From Vitellaria paradoxa (lineage: Eukaryota; Streptophyta; Magnoliopsida; Ericales; Sapotaceae), in NCBI GenBank assembly GCA_019916065.1, contig CM034239.1:39642419-39706418 (forward strand): a stretch of DNA of 64,000 nt. Reading direction: 5' to 3'. Positions 48,170 through 57,409 of this stretch are shown here, piece by piece (within the stretch, counting starts at the first letter, position 1; every line of letters begins with the position of its first letter). Both the position numbers and the translations under genes were made by a program. The notes below the pieces were generated by a model. The model searched no databases. It saw nothing but the letters and a program-made list of their open reading frames with translations, and had not been told where the DNA came from.

Positions 48170-48740
48170 TTTCCATTTAAAAAGATGACATAGCCTATGG
48201 CTATGTACATCTACAATAAAAGAATGGGAATAACAGATTAAAAGTTTTGTATCATTTGAATATTTTAAGTTGAACAGATGATTTCCAAATCACTTGCAAT
48301 ACTGACAAATCTCACCATTTTCACACGATGGCCTACATGTGGTCCTATGTGCAGTCCAATGAAATGTAATATATCAATACCTTAATGAGTCATCTAGGTA
48401 AAGGAAAATCTCATGTTCACCATGTCAGAGCCCCTACCTTGTAGACTTTCCCTTCCAACTGGAATTTTGTAGGATAGGCTCATAGTATACGGTTTCCATC
48501 TAGAAACTTCATAATCCTAAGCAAGTATTAAAGGGGGAAAATAGTTTCATTGCAAGCATAATCATTTTATTTGAGACCAATGCCTTTGATTTGAGGACCA
48601 ACACTAGCGAATGAATTTCATTTTATTTATTTTTGACAAGCATATTTGCCTTATTTTGAACCAAAAAAAGGGCCCAAATGTACGCCAAAAACCATATCAC
48701 TTCTTCAGTTATACATATGCAATTCAGACACAAAGGAGAT
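48170..48740. repeat. Second duplicated pair, copy 2 (partner at 41500-41960)
   Basis: Same order of blocks as copy 1. It carries about 110 extra bases in the middle (48325-48500), including ATGTAATATATCAATACC and CCTACCTTGTAGAC-like sequence that loosely resembles 42040-42070 (CTTACCTTGTATATTCC). Confidence 0.75.
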
Positions 48741-48907
48741 TTTTTTTTTTTTTTTATCATTATCTCCTGACAAGTTCCTGAGAAGTCAAAGTAAGATATT
48801 TCAACCATTAAGCTCATTATTTGGGTTTATGTTTCACTTCAAGAAAAAAGTCTCCACATGATGTGATCACGCTCCTCAAAGATTTTTCCCAAATGAATAC
48901 AGGGAAG

Positions 48908-49019
48908 TTTATTTATTTATTTTTTGATAGGTAAGCGGGGGGAGGACCCCAGGTTTGAACCCGGGTGGTGAGTGGGCAAAGAATGGAGCTTAACCACCGA
49001 GCTAAGTGCCTCACTCACG
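48908..49019 (-). mobile_element. tRNA-derived SINE, 112 bp
   Basis: On the minus strand it starts GTGAGGCACTTAGCTCGGTG, containing a pol III A-box (TAGCTCGGTGG), followed about 35 bases later by a B-box (GGTTCAAACC), then GTCCTCCCCCCGCTTACC and an AT tail. Short target duplications GGGAAG lie at 48902-48907 and 49020-49025. The tRNA-like part makes up most of it. Confidence 0.7.
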
Positions 49020-49025
49020 GGGAAG

Positions 49026-49661
49026 CGAAATTTGAAACAGTAAATACATTTTTTTTGATAGTTTGAAACAGTAAATACATATGAAAATGAATAAGAGACT
49101 CTAAACTTAATTACAAGTTGCTCTCTTCCCTCCTGATAATCAAACATAATCTTGATTTAACATCATTTTCTCTTTAGCTTCCAATTACAGCATCTCTTGG
49201 ACTCCCTTGGTAAAAGTTTGAGCCTGAAAATTTCTCACAAGACATAAATGCATACTTACAATTCAAGTGTGTGTAGTTTGTTCCTAGTAAAGTATGCTTC
49301 AATCAGAATAGAATTAAGAGAAAAAGGCAACTGATATAAACAGATGGAAAAAGAATTGTGGACAAAGTGACTACATCTCCAAACAAGTAATGCATACATG
49401 GAAAACCATATGTCAATAAAAAATAACATCTAATCTGGAATAAATTAAATGCAAAATAACCGATCTCTAACATATAGGGGGGAATGATAGTTCATATTAA
49501 CAGATAAACACGTAAAACATGTGTTTCATTTAAACCAGAACGGCTTGACCAAGTCATTGAAGAACGTTAACCCAAAAATTTACTATAAAAAATGGCTAAA
49601 CTTTGTGGCTATTAAAGTATGACACTAAATACCGAAATTAGAAAAGTTACTGGTTGAGATC
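49026..49661. other. 3' flank of PSRP3
   Basis: No other gene seen. GTTTGAAACAGTAAATACAT is directly repeated near 49034 and 49061. The part close to 49661 is presumed 3' untranslated sequence of the minus-strand PSRP3 gene. Confidence 0.4.
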
Positions 49662-50932
49662 TTATGTCAAATCGCCACTGCTTTGTTGCCACAAGTTGAT
49701 GATATCAGTTGCCTGATTAAGAAGAATGATCATTTGCTTCTGCGATATCCAAGGCTTACTCTCGAGCAGCACTTTGAGCTCTTCCCAAGCATCCTTTCTG
49801 GGCCAAAAGTAATAGGGACTCAAAGGAATTGTGCCATGGCCTGGAATCACTTGGTTGAGTCCAAGACCAATGTTCTTCTCCATCCATATGAACTTCAATA
49901 TGAGCCTTGGTCTCTGCATTGGCTTCACAATTACACCAAGTTTCTACAAATTAACTAGATACAAATAATCAGCTATTAGAATTGGACTTTGAATTGATAC
50001 AAACATATCTGGAGATATATATATATATAAAATGCTCAAAAAAAATGCTCACACAGCTTGAGACAAAGAAGAGTGTTTCTTTATCAATTTCGCCACTGCA
50101 CTCTGGTTCCATAAAATGAAGATGGCAAGATAGAACAAAATTCAAAAATAAGAGGTCTTGCTTTATATTATATTATATTATATATTATATATATATATAT
50201 ATATATATGAAGAATATAAGAAAGAAAATTGAGGTAAAACGACCAACCCACGGTTAAAAAAAAATGAGACTACTCCAAGCTCACAGAAAGGTTTGAAATA
50301 ACAAAATTTAAATGATGCATGACAAATTCCTACAACATATAAAAAAAATAAAAAAAATCAACTGTGGAATTGGAAGGGGGGGGGAGGGGGAATCTTACAA
50401 GTAAAAGCAAAATTAAAATTTGAGAAGCACCTCAAAGAAAGGCTTCAAATAACAAAATTTAAATGAAACATGACAAATTCCTATAACATTAAAAAATCAA
50501 CCGTAGAATTTTTTTGGGAGGGGGGGATCTTCACAAGTAAAAGCAAAATTAAAATTCGAGAAGCTCGGTAAAAATATTCAAATCATGTATATATGTATAT
50601 AGGCAATGTTTGTGTGAATACGTGTATCTAAATCAAAGAAAGAACCTCTTTTCCGAGTTGAGTTGATGGGGTTAAGTTTTCGGCGGGCGTCTCTTCTGCA
50701 ACAGCATCCACGGCGGCTGCTGAGTAAGCAGAGAGCTTGGCGTTTCTTCTCGCTACGCGATTGCCCTTGACAATAGAAAGCGTCGTCGACTGAAATGAGG
50801 TGGCTTTTGGCCTCGTAGATATTGGACTCTTGAAGGATATTTCAGAAACGAGTTTCAGGGTGTGATACGACAACGCAGAGGGTTTGAAAGAGGCATGGCA
50901 CTGAAACTCGATTGAATCGCCAATGACAGCAT
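49662..50932 (-). CDS. PSRP3: Plastid-specific 30S ribosomal protein 3 (PSRP3, Ycf65 family), two exons
   Basis: Nuclear gene for a small-subunit chloroplast ribosomal protein. Exon 1 is 50932-50646 and exon 2 is 49943-49662. The intron has a GAG|GTTCTT donor (50645) and a TTTGTAG|AAA acceptor (49944). Exon 2 encodes the whole conserved Ycf65 domain ([60 protein letters not shown]) to a TAA stop. Exon 1 encodes a Ser-rich transit peptide beginning [20 protein letters not shown]. Exon 1 is 287 bases and out of frame: frame 1 ends in a stop after RCRITP, while the rest ([14 protein letters not shown] onward) is in the frame that one extra base would give. The likely site is CACCCTG near 50864. 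One added base would give about 189 residues, normal for the family. An in-frame ATG at 51082 exists, but 50932 fits the homologous start better. A sequencing error is likely; real inactivation is possible. Confidence 0.9.
50287..50580. repeat. 151-bp tandem duplication inside the PSRP3 intron
   Basis: AAAGG(T/C)TT(G/C)AAATAACAAAA begins copies at 50287 and 50438. Both continue through GACAAATTCCTA, a G-rich run (50375-50390; 50517-50527) and AAGTAAAAGCAAAATTAAAA. An (AT)n tract at 50162-50210 is nearby, also in the intron. Confidence 0.8.
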
Positions 50933-51848
50933 CTTGGAAGAGAGACAGAGAGAGGAGAATTTGAGAGAGAGAGAGAAGGGAGAGGAGGACGAGGAGGAAG
51001 AGGAGCTAGGTTTGATTTGCTGCAGCCGGACAACCGGGGTTTCAATCCGCGGGATAGGATAAGAAGAAGAGCAACACGACATCGTTCAAGATCTTTACAT
51101 TAGCGCTGAAATTAATATTTTTTTTGGGTAAATTACATTTAAGCCTTTAATATCTAGATAATTATATTTAGCACCTAAAATATTTAAAGGTTATATTATC
51201 TCCTCTATTTTGAAATGTTGTTAACGTCAATCTCCTTTCAATAAAATCAACCATTGAAATTTGACAAAAAAATGTTGAAATAACTAAATTTTTTTTTTTT
51301 TTTATCCCTCCCTTTTCACATTTTTATCGATTTTTTTAACAAAAATAAATAAAAAAACAAAAAATTTTGGAAATTTTGCACAAAAAATAACAAGATGTGA
51401 GAGAAAGGGGGGATAAAATAAGAAGAATATTTAAAATTTTAGTTAATTTGACATTTTATGTTAAGTTTTCATGATTGATTTTATTAGAAGATGGTCAATA
51501 TTAATAACATTTTAAAATGAGGAAGATAAATATAAATTTTAAATATTATAAGTACTAAGTGTAATTACTCAAATATTAAGAGAAAGTGAATGTAATTTAC
51601 CTATATTTATATTTTTTTTCCTACTGTGATGCTTGCAAATTTAATATAGAAAAGGATTGTAAAGATTCATATAGTTTATTTCAAAATACCATCACCATGA
51701 TTTTACTATTTAGATGTAATTTGTATTTTCCTCCAAAACAAAGGATCATCATTTAAATTTGGCATTCACCTCATATGATTTAAACTCTCATACAATTTAG
51801 TGCCCACACATACACATACAAAAAAAAAAACTTGAATCCTTCAATTAT
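50933..51848. other. PSRP3 leader and upstream region
   Basis: 50933-51090 is CT-rich on the minus strand (TCTCTCTCTCTC, TCCTCCTCGTCCTCC), typical of a plant 5' leader. It also holds the alternative in-frame ATG at 51082. 51110-51848 is AT-rich, with weak repeats of the phrase pair GTAATTTACCTATATTT / AAATTACATTTAAG. No further gene. Confidence 0.45.
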
Positions 51849-52376
51849 GGACAGTATTTAATATTTTGTTGTTATGATTAATTGAACAATTGACTGAAAC
51901 GAGAGAAATATAATTCTCTACTTGAATGAATGAAAAAAATATGAGAAATTGAAATTAACTTACATTTGATTTAATATTTAGTTGATTAATAGATTACACA
52001 AGATTACTTGTCTCATCATCAAATTTTTAAATACAAGTATAGCAACTAAATTATTGGTCAACTTCAAGTCATGAATTTTAATATCAACGGGATAAGTATT
52101 AAGTGGGTGTATGGACAACATTTAATATTTTGTTGTTATGATTAATTGAACAATTGACTGAAGTGAGAGAAATATAATTCTCCACTTGAATGAATGAGAA
52201 AAATATGAGAAATTGAAATTAACTTACATTTGATTTAACATTTAGTTGATTAGATTATACAAGATTACTTATTCTATCATCAAATTTCTAAATACAAGTA
52301 TAGCAGCTAAATAAGATTATTATCAACTTCAAGTCATGAATTTTAATGTCAATGGGATAGGTATTAAGTGGGTGTC
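51849..52376. repeat. 264-bp tandem duplication
   Basis: Two units start GGACA.(T/C)ATTTAATATTTTG at 51849 and 52113 and run to TATTAAGTGGGTGT. They share ATTGACTGAA, GAGAGAAATATAATTCTC and TTCAAGTCATGAATTTTAAT. Divergence is a few percent. Non-coding. Confidence 0.88.
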
Positions 52377-53393
52377 ATTACCTTTGTTCTTGTCCTTGTT
52401 TAAAAAATTCATCCCCATCCCTATCCCCATGAAGGTTAAAAGAATTTTTCCATTTTGTCCCTACTTATTCATGAGTTCTTCATCCTCTTTCTTGCTCCTT
52501 GTTTAAAAATAAAAATTATTTACTTAATCATAATATATAAAATATTAATTAATCAAATATGTTATATATATTAAAAATAAAGATTATACATTTTTTAGAT
52601 TAAATATAATATATATTAACATAAATGATATAATATAATTAATATATAGTTGGGTATATAAAGGGGGACGGGAACGGAAACGAGAACGGATGATTATATT
52701 AAATCCCTATCTTTGTCCCTATCTTGCTAAAAACATCTCTATACTCATTTTTAAGAGGGGCAGGTAAATAAATATCTATCCAAAATGGAGATTTTTGACA
52801 TCTCCAGCAATAAACAATCTCATTTAAATTTAGTTCCATGGAAATGAACAATAATTCTCAAAGCACCACAAATTCACCTATGCCACTGTAAATTTCTTTC
52901 GATGTAATTCCAATAGAATTTATTTTTTCAATATTTTGTCCCTAAATCACTCTTAATGTTAATGAAAAAAATACATGACTAAATTTGAAATTTATTTGGT
53001 CCTCAGCTTTGGAGATCACCTTTACAAGGAGGCTGGTTTTTAACCTTCATCCACCAAAAAGAACAACTATGCAAGTCCTAGGACCAACCTTCAACACAGT
53101 ACTTACTAGCTAGCCCTTTTACAGTGATTTAAGTCACTTGACAGCAGCTTCCCTCGGAACCCCACTTTCAAGCTGATTGAACATCTGTAAGCATTTTGGT
53201 TGAAGAAACTATAGCAAAAATAGTCTCGCCCTCGATTGGCGAACTCCACGCTCTCAGTAACACGAGCCACTCAAACGAAAATTGCATAGAAGGAAAATCC
53301 TCTAATACCTACAATACAAGGGAAAACAATTTGTGTAATAATAAAAACATTCACGGAATTCAAAAAAGTAGAAGTACTTAAAATATTTTTAGC
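52377..53393. other. Intergenic, no gene identified
   Basis: 52390-52770 carries CCCCATCCCTATCCCCAT and GGGGGACGGGAACGGAAACG, inverse-like phrases at its two ends that may be terminal parts of a degenerate repeat. The frame at 53196-53381 has no recognisable domain. Confidence 0.35.
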
Positions 53394-53411
53394 TTCATTT
53401 GTATAATTCAT

Positions 53412-53747
53412 AACCCCAAGGGGTTAGATGGGATGGTCTTGGACTGGGACTTAGGGGCTTACCACCCCAAGGTCTCAAGTTCAAGTCTCCTCTCTAGCAA
53501 AAACTTGGGGCCAGCCTCCCGGGCGCAAAGCGTAGTAAAGTTGGTAGGACGGGCCTCCTTGACTGGGAGAACCGTATTCCAGTTCTTTGTGGTGTTGGGT
53601 CCAGACTCCCCGCCGCTACGCGAGTTCGCGATTGAGCCGCTATACATGTTGAGGGGGGCCGGTATGTGTGGCCACAAAGACCAAAAGCAGAGTTCACTCT
53701 CTAGGGGTTGACCTAAGGAGTGAATCTCTCGAGGTTAAATCCTTTTT
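53412..53747 (+). mobile_element. SINE-like retroposon with perfect 18-bp target duplication
   Basis: A 336-bp insertion ends in a T7 tail and is flanked by identical TTCATTTGTATAATTCAT at 53394-53411 and 53748-53765. The 5' part has an A-box-like GGGGTTAGATGGGATGG and a B-box-like AAGTTCAAGTCTCC at 53478-53491, as in tRNA-derived SINEs. The body is GC-rich (GCCAGCCTCCCGGGCG; CCGCCGCTACGCGAG). Overlapping frames on both strands are a by-product of GC content. Confidence 0.82.
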
Positions 53748-53774
53748 TTCATTTGTATAATTCATTTTAATGTA

Positions 53775-53922
53775 GGGGTATTGGGAGTGACAAAAGTGAG
53801 ACAAAGTAAGATAATTTGATAAAAGTTATGGAGTTCGGAATTCTTGTTATGAAATAAAAAGTGAATAACTTTTAGAAAATTTTCAAAAAATTTTAAAAAA
53901 TTTAAGCACACCAAACGCACCC
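53775..53922. mobile_element. Tourist-like MITE remnant, about 148 bp
   Basis: Ends GGGGTATTGGGAGTGA and, inverted, GGGTGCGTTTGGTGTG. The interior has AGATAATTTGATAAAAGTTA and GTGAATAACTTTTAGAAAA, close to the elements at 24627 and 26588. No clear target duplication. It sits immediately next to the SINE. Confidence 0.5.
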
Positions 53923-55394
53923 ATCACACCAATGCACCTCCAGTTACCACCACAATTTAACATGCATATTAATCATAGCATCTAATTTTCCTGTTCATTT
54001 AGGAAATTTTTGTGGTCTATAATAATTGCTATCAACTAATCTTATTTATTATTATCCCTGTAAAAGAATAACAAAAAACAATATCCCACTATTAATGTTA
54101 ATGCAAACAATTTCCTCACACAAAGTTAAGACACCAAATTAAATGTATGTTCAAGTAAATATTTAATTTTACACCAAATCTCACTTTAATTTATATATTT
54201 TCAATTGTGACAATCAAGTCAACCCCATCAAATAATAATATGGCTCTTCTGTCTATTATTATTTGCAAATTAGTGGTAAACTATCTTGTTAAAGGGTAAT
54301 ATAGGTATTAATCAGTCTCGTACTTTACACTAAATTATAATATCCCATTGCACTTCTAGTTACTACCATAACTCAGCATGCAGATCAACTAATAGCACCT
54401 AATTTTCACTTTGGAAATTTTGTGGTCCCAAATCTCAGAAGCTAGCAATAATAATTGGCTTCATTTGAATCTTATTCATGATTATCTCTTTAGGAGAATA
54501 CAAAAAATATCCCACCTTAATGTTGATGCTAATAATTTTTTACACTCAACACCTTGATATTTATATGACTCTATTTCGCTTCGTATAATTTTAATTATGA
54601 CAATTAACCCTTATAACTTTAATTAAGTAGCAATGTGGCCCTTCATCCAGTCCATCGTAGTTGCAAATCAGCATTAAAAACCATATAATGACTCTCACAT
54701 GATGAAAAATATAACCATTCATCCATGCACGAATGAATAACTGAGTGCAGATATTATATATATATATATATTATAACAATAATAAGGAAAGGTCAACATA
54801 CCTCATTGGTGGTAGTTGCTATCATTGAAAAAAATTTAAATTGCCCAGATCGAAAGCCAGCATTCATAGTGTGGTGACGGATTCGCAAGGTATTTTGTTG
54901 GGGTTTCCCTTATAGTTGTAAAATAAGCCGATGATCAATTATAAATGTGTGAGAAAATCTGACTCTTGAGTTAATTTTGTGAGTTGAGATCTTACAAAAT
55001 CATCCCCTCTTGAGGTTTGTCACGTACCTCATGTCATGCATCCGGTGACTGCTCGCGACGTCGGCATCATTTGATCCCTCGAATGCATCATAAGAAAGGG
55101 CCACATCCTTAAACATCATCGATCTCTGTTCCAGTTTCCTAAATTAAAATAAATAGATTACATAGAAGTGGGCAATAAATAATTAATTACAATAAAATAA
55201 TTACACAGAATGAGGATAATAATGAGGAGCATAAGTTAAGAGTAAGTGTTCAATTGTGCCAAATTAAAAGCATACTAATTGAGAAAAATATTTGACTGTA
55301 ATTTGTTTTAATGTGCTAAGTGAATGAGAATGATTACCTCTTCTTTCAAATACTTGTTGAATCTTCAATTTGAAAAACTCTCTCTTTTATGACT
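53923..55394. other. Downstream region of the right resistance gene
   Basis: 53930-54720 contains two diverged copies of a phrase set (CACCTCCAGTTACCACCACA at 53935 and GCACTTCTAGTTACTACCATA at 54350, then CAGCATGCA...TAATAGCACCTAATTTT and AAAATATCCCAC), a tandem duplication of about 415 bp. 54790-55130 is less AT-rich and might be a 3' untranslated exon of the minus-strand gene. An (AT)n tract is at 54754-54770. Confidence 0.4.
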
Positions 55395-56084
55395 CTATCT
55401 TCTATTTCCGATGTAATTATCTTGATCTGTGAACATTTTTGCTTGTCCAGAAGTGAAACTTTGCATTTTTGGACACTGCCTCAGCATTACTAAGTTTAAT
55501 GATGGAAAATTGAAATTATAATCTGCACCGCAAGAAACTATCCAGATTTGGTAGAGTATCCATCACCAAGTATACTCAACTTGGGAAATTCAATATTGAC
55601 ATCGGTTGCTTGCTCTTCCCCTTTGTTTGTTACAACTTCTTCCATCAGTTCGCAGAACCTCACAAAAAGTATAACGAGTTGTTCAAGAGATGAGGCCACA
55701 GAATATGTGAACAGATTTCTCAAGGAGGAACATTTTTTTATTGTTAGGAACTTCAAGTTATGCAAATCCAAAAACCGCGAAAGGATTTTTTTTGCAAAAA
55801 CATGTGGTCAACCCCGTTACGTCATCGAATCTCAATATTTTTACTTCAAGGCAGGGCTCACTTGTCCTTCCTCAACATTTGGCCCATCAATATCAATAGA
55901 ACAATTGCTCAAAGTTAATCTGGGTAGCCTTGTCAACCTTTGCATTGATGAAACCATTGTTATTTGGTCAAACCCCTGTTAACTCCACTTGTTTTAAACT
56001 TCCGGCTAAAACATCCCAAAGATGAGTATCTCTTAAGCTTGCAAGATTTACGGCTGAGAAATACTTCAACTTGGGGAAAACGAC
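55395..56084 (-). pseudogene. C-terminal LRR exon of an RPS5-like resistance gene, broken
   Basis: The exon begins after a TTTTGTCAG acceptor at 56085 with GTCGTTTTCCCC (VVFP), the same start as the LRR exons at 58375 and 60862. Readable blocks are VVFPKLKYFSAVNLASLRD, HNLKFLTIKKCSSLRNLFTY, SVASSLEQLVILFVRFCELM, EEVVTNKGEEQ, IEFPKLSIL, LPNLDSF, then CGADYNFNFPSLNLVMLRQC and PKMQSFTSGQA, ending at a stop at 55395. These are the terminal imperfect LRRs and tail of the family, but the blocks lie in different frames with several shifts and stops (for example after ELTGV). Either the gene ends earlier or this 3' end is decayed. Confidence 0.75.
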
Positions 56085-57228
56085 CTGACAAAAATAGATG
56101 TTTGTATGATGTTAATTACTGAAGAGTTTCTATGTTGACCATAACCTAACTCACATTAGCATAGATCATGAACTGAAAATTCTATTTAATTTGCAAGTTC
56201 AAATTTGTATTAAAATTTCATGTTTCCATTTTTCAATTGAAGTACAAACAGAATGGTATTTACGGAGATATTTTAGGAATAAAAGTGTATTTTAGGAGAT
56301 ATTTATAAGAGATCCAAAAAATTAAATTTTAAAGTTCATATGAAGGTTAAACAGGAATTGTTCATTTTTTATTTGAGAGGGAAAAGAAGGCCAAGGGGGA
56401 GAGGGGGAAATGTTAAATTTCCATGCGGATTTTATATTTTTAAATTCTTTAGAAAATTAGAGATTTAATTTTTAGGCTTAGGAAACTCCACTACATCCTT
56501 ATATAAATTCTTTTCAATTCATAAAAAATAGGTTTTAAATATGTTATAAAATATTCAATAAATAATTATTAAAGTATTTTTATATATTATATTTTATTTG
56601 TGTCAAGTTTTAGTAAGTCAACAGAGTTAATTAAAGTCAAGATTCTATATAAATACTAAAAATTTATATTTACCAAATCTTGATACAACTCAATTCTTAT
56701 TTTTTATTTCAAAATGTTTTTTTAATTTTAATATATGTTTTTTTAGTTTTTATTTATTTTACGAAATTAACTTGAGTTTAAAATACTATTATTCTTAATT
56801 ATATTAAAATAATTTCTTAACTGGTTTAATGAAAATAAATCGACTCAAAGTATTATTTTTTTAATTTGTATTTTATAATAATAACTCAAATAATGAGTAA
56901 TATTAATCAATTTTTCAACTCGATGATCAACATGACTAATTTAACTTTAAATATAAAAATTTAAAAAAAATTACTCCCAAGCCTAATTAATAATTTACTA
57001 TTTTTTCTTATATTATTAAATTTAAAATTTACTAAGAGTTGTTATTACAAGGGAAGTTAGATTTTTGAATTTAATAAATATTTAATCATCTTTAACTATT
57101 TTTCAAGCTTAATTAACATTTAGATATTTTTTGTACTTTTAAATTTAATTTTTAATGCGTTTGAAATAGATAAATTTTACATATCGCTTAAAATTTCATA
57201 CCACAACCCTACTAGCTATATTAACCAA

Positions 57229-57273
<45 letters not shown>

Positions 57274-57409
57274 GTTGTAGTTATGCACAGATGTGGGATA
57301 AAAGGTAGTAAAATAAGAATAGAGAGAGAGAGAGAGATAGACAGAGAGATAGACAGAGAGAAAGACAGAGTATTTAATTTAGAATTCCCTAAAAAGAGAA
57401 AAGTAGAAT
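56085..57409. other. Intron or intergenic sequence between LRR exons
   Basis: AT-rich, no coding sequence. An (AAT)n microsatellite is at 57230-57269, and a GA/GATA-type run (GAGAGAGAGATAGACAGAGAG) at 57321-57368. Words like AATATTAATCAATTTTTCAACTC and GACCATCAGTTG-like ones resemble the minus strand of the Helitron-like array at 1.2-6.1 kb, for example TTACTCCCAAGCCTAATTAA at 56971 against its complement near 1384, so 56650-57200 may be a reversed copy of that repeat. Confidence 0.45.

Noticed and set aside
49683..49958. Plus-strand 91-codon frame.
   Set aside because: It is the antisense shadow of PSRP3 exon 2.
53433..53711. Frames of 67-92 codons on both strands.
   Set aside because: They lie inside the GC-rich SINE, where stops are rare by composition.
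55548..55982. Plus-strand 144-codon frame.
   Set aside because: It is antisense to the broken LRR exon; the minus strand carries family motifs.
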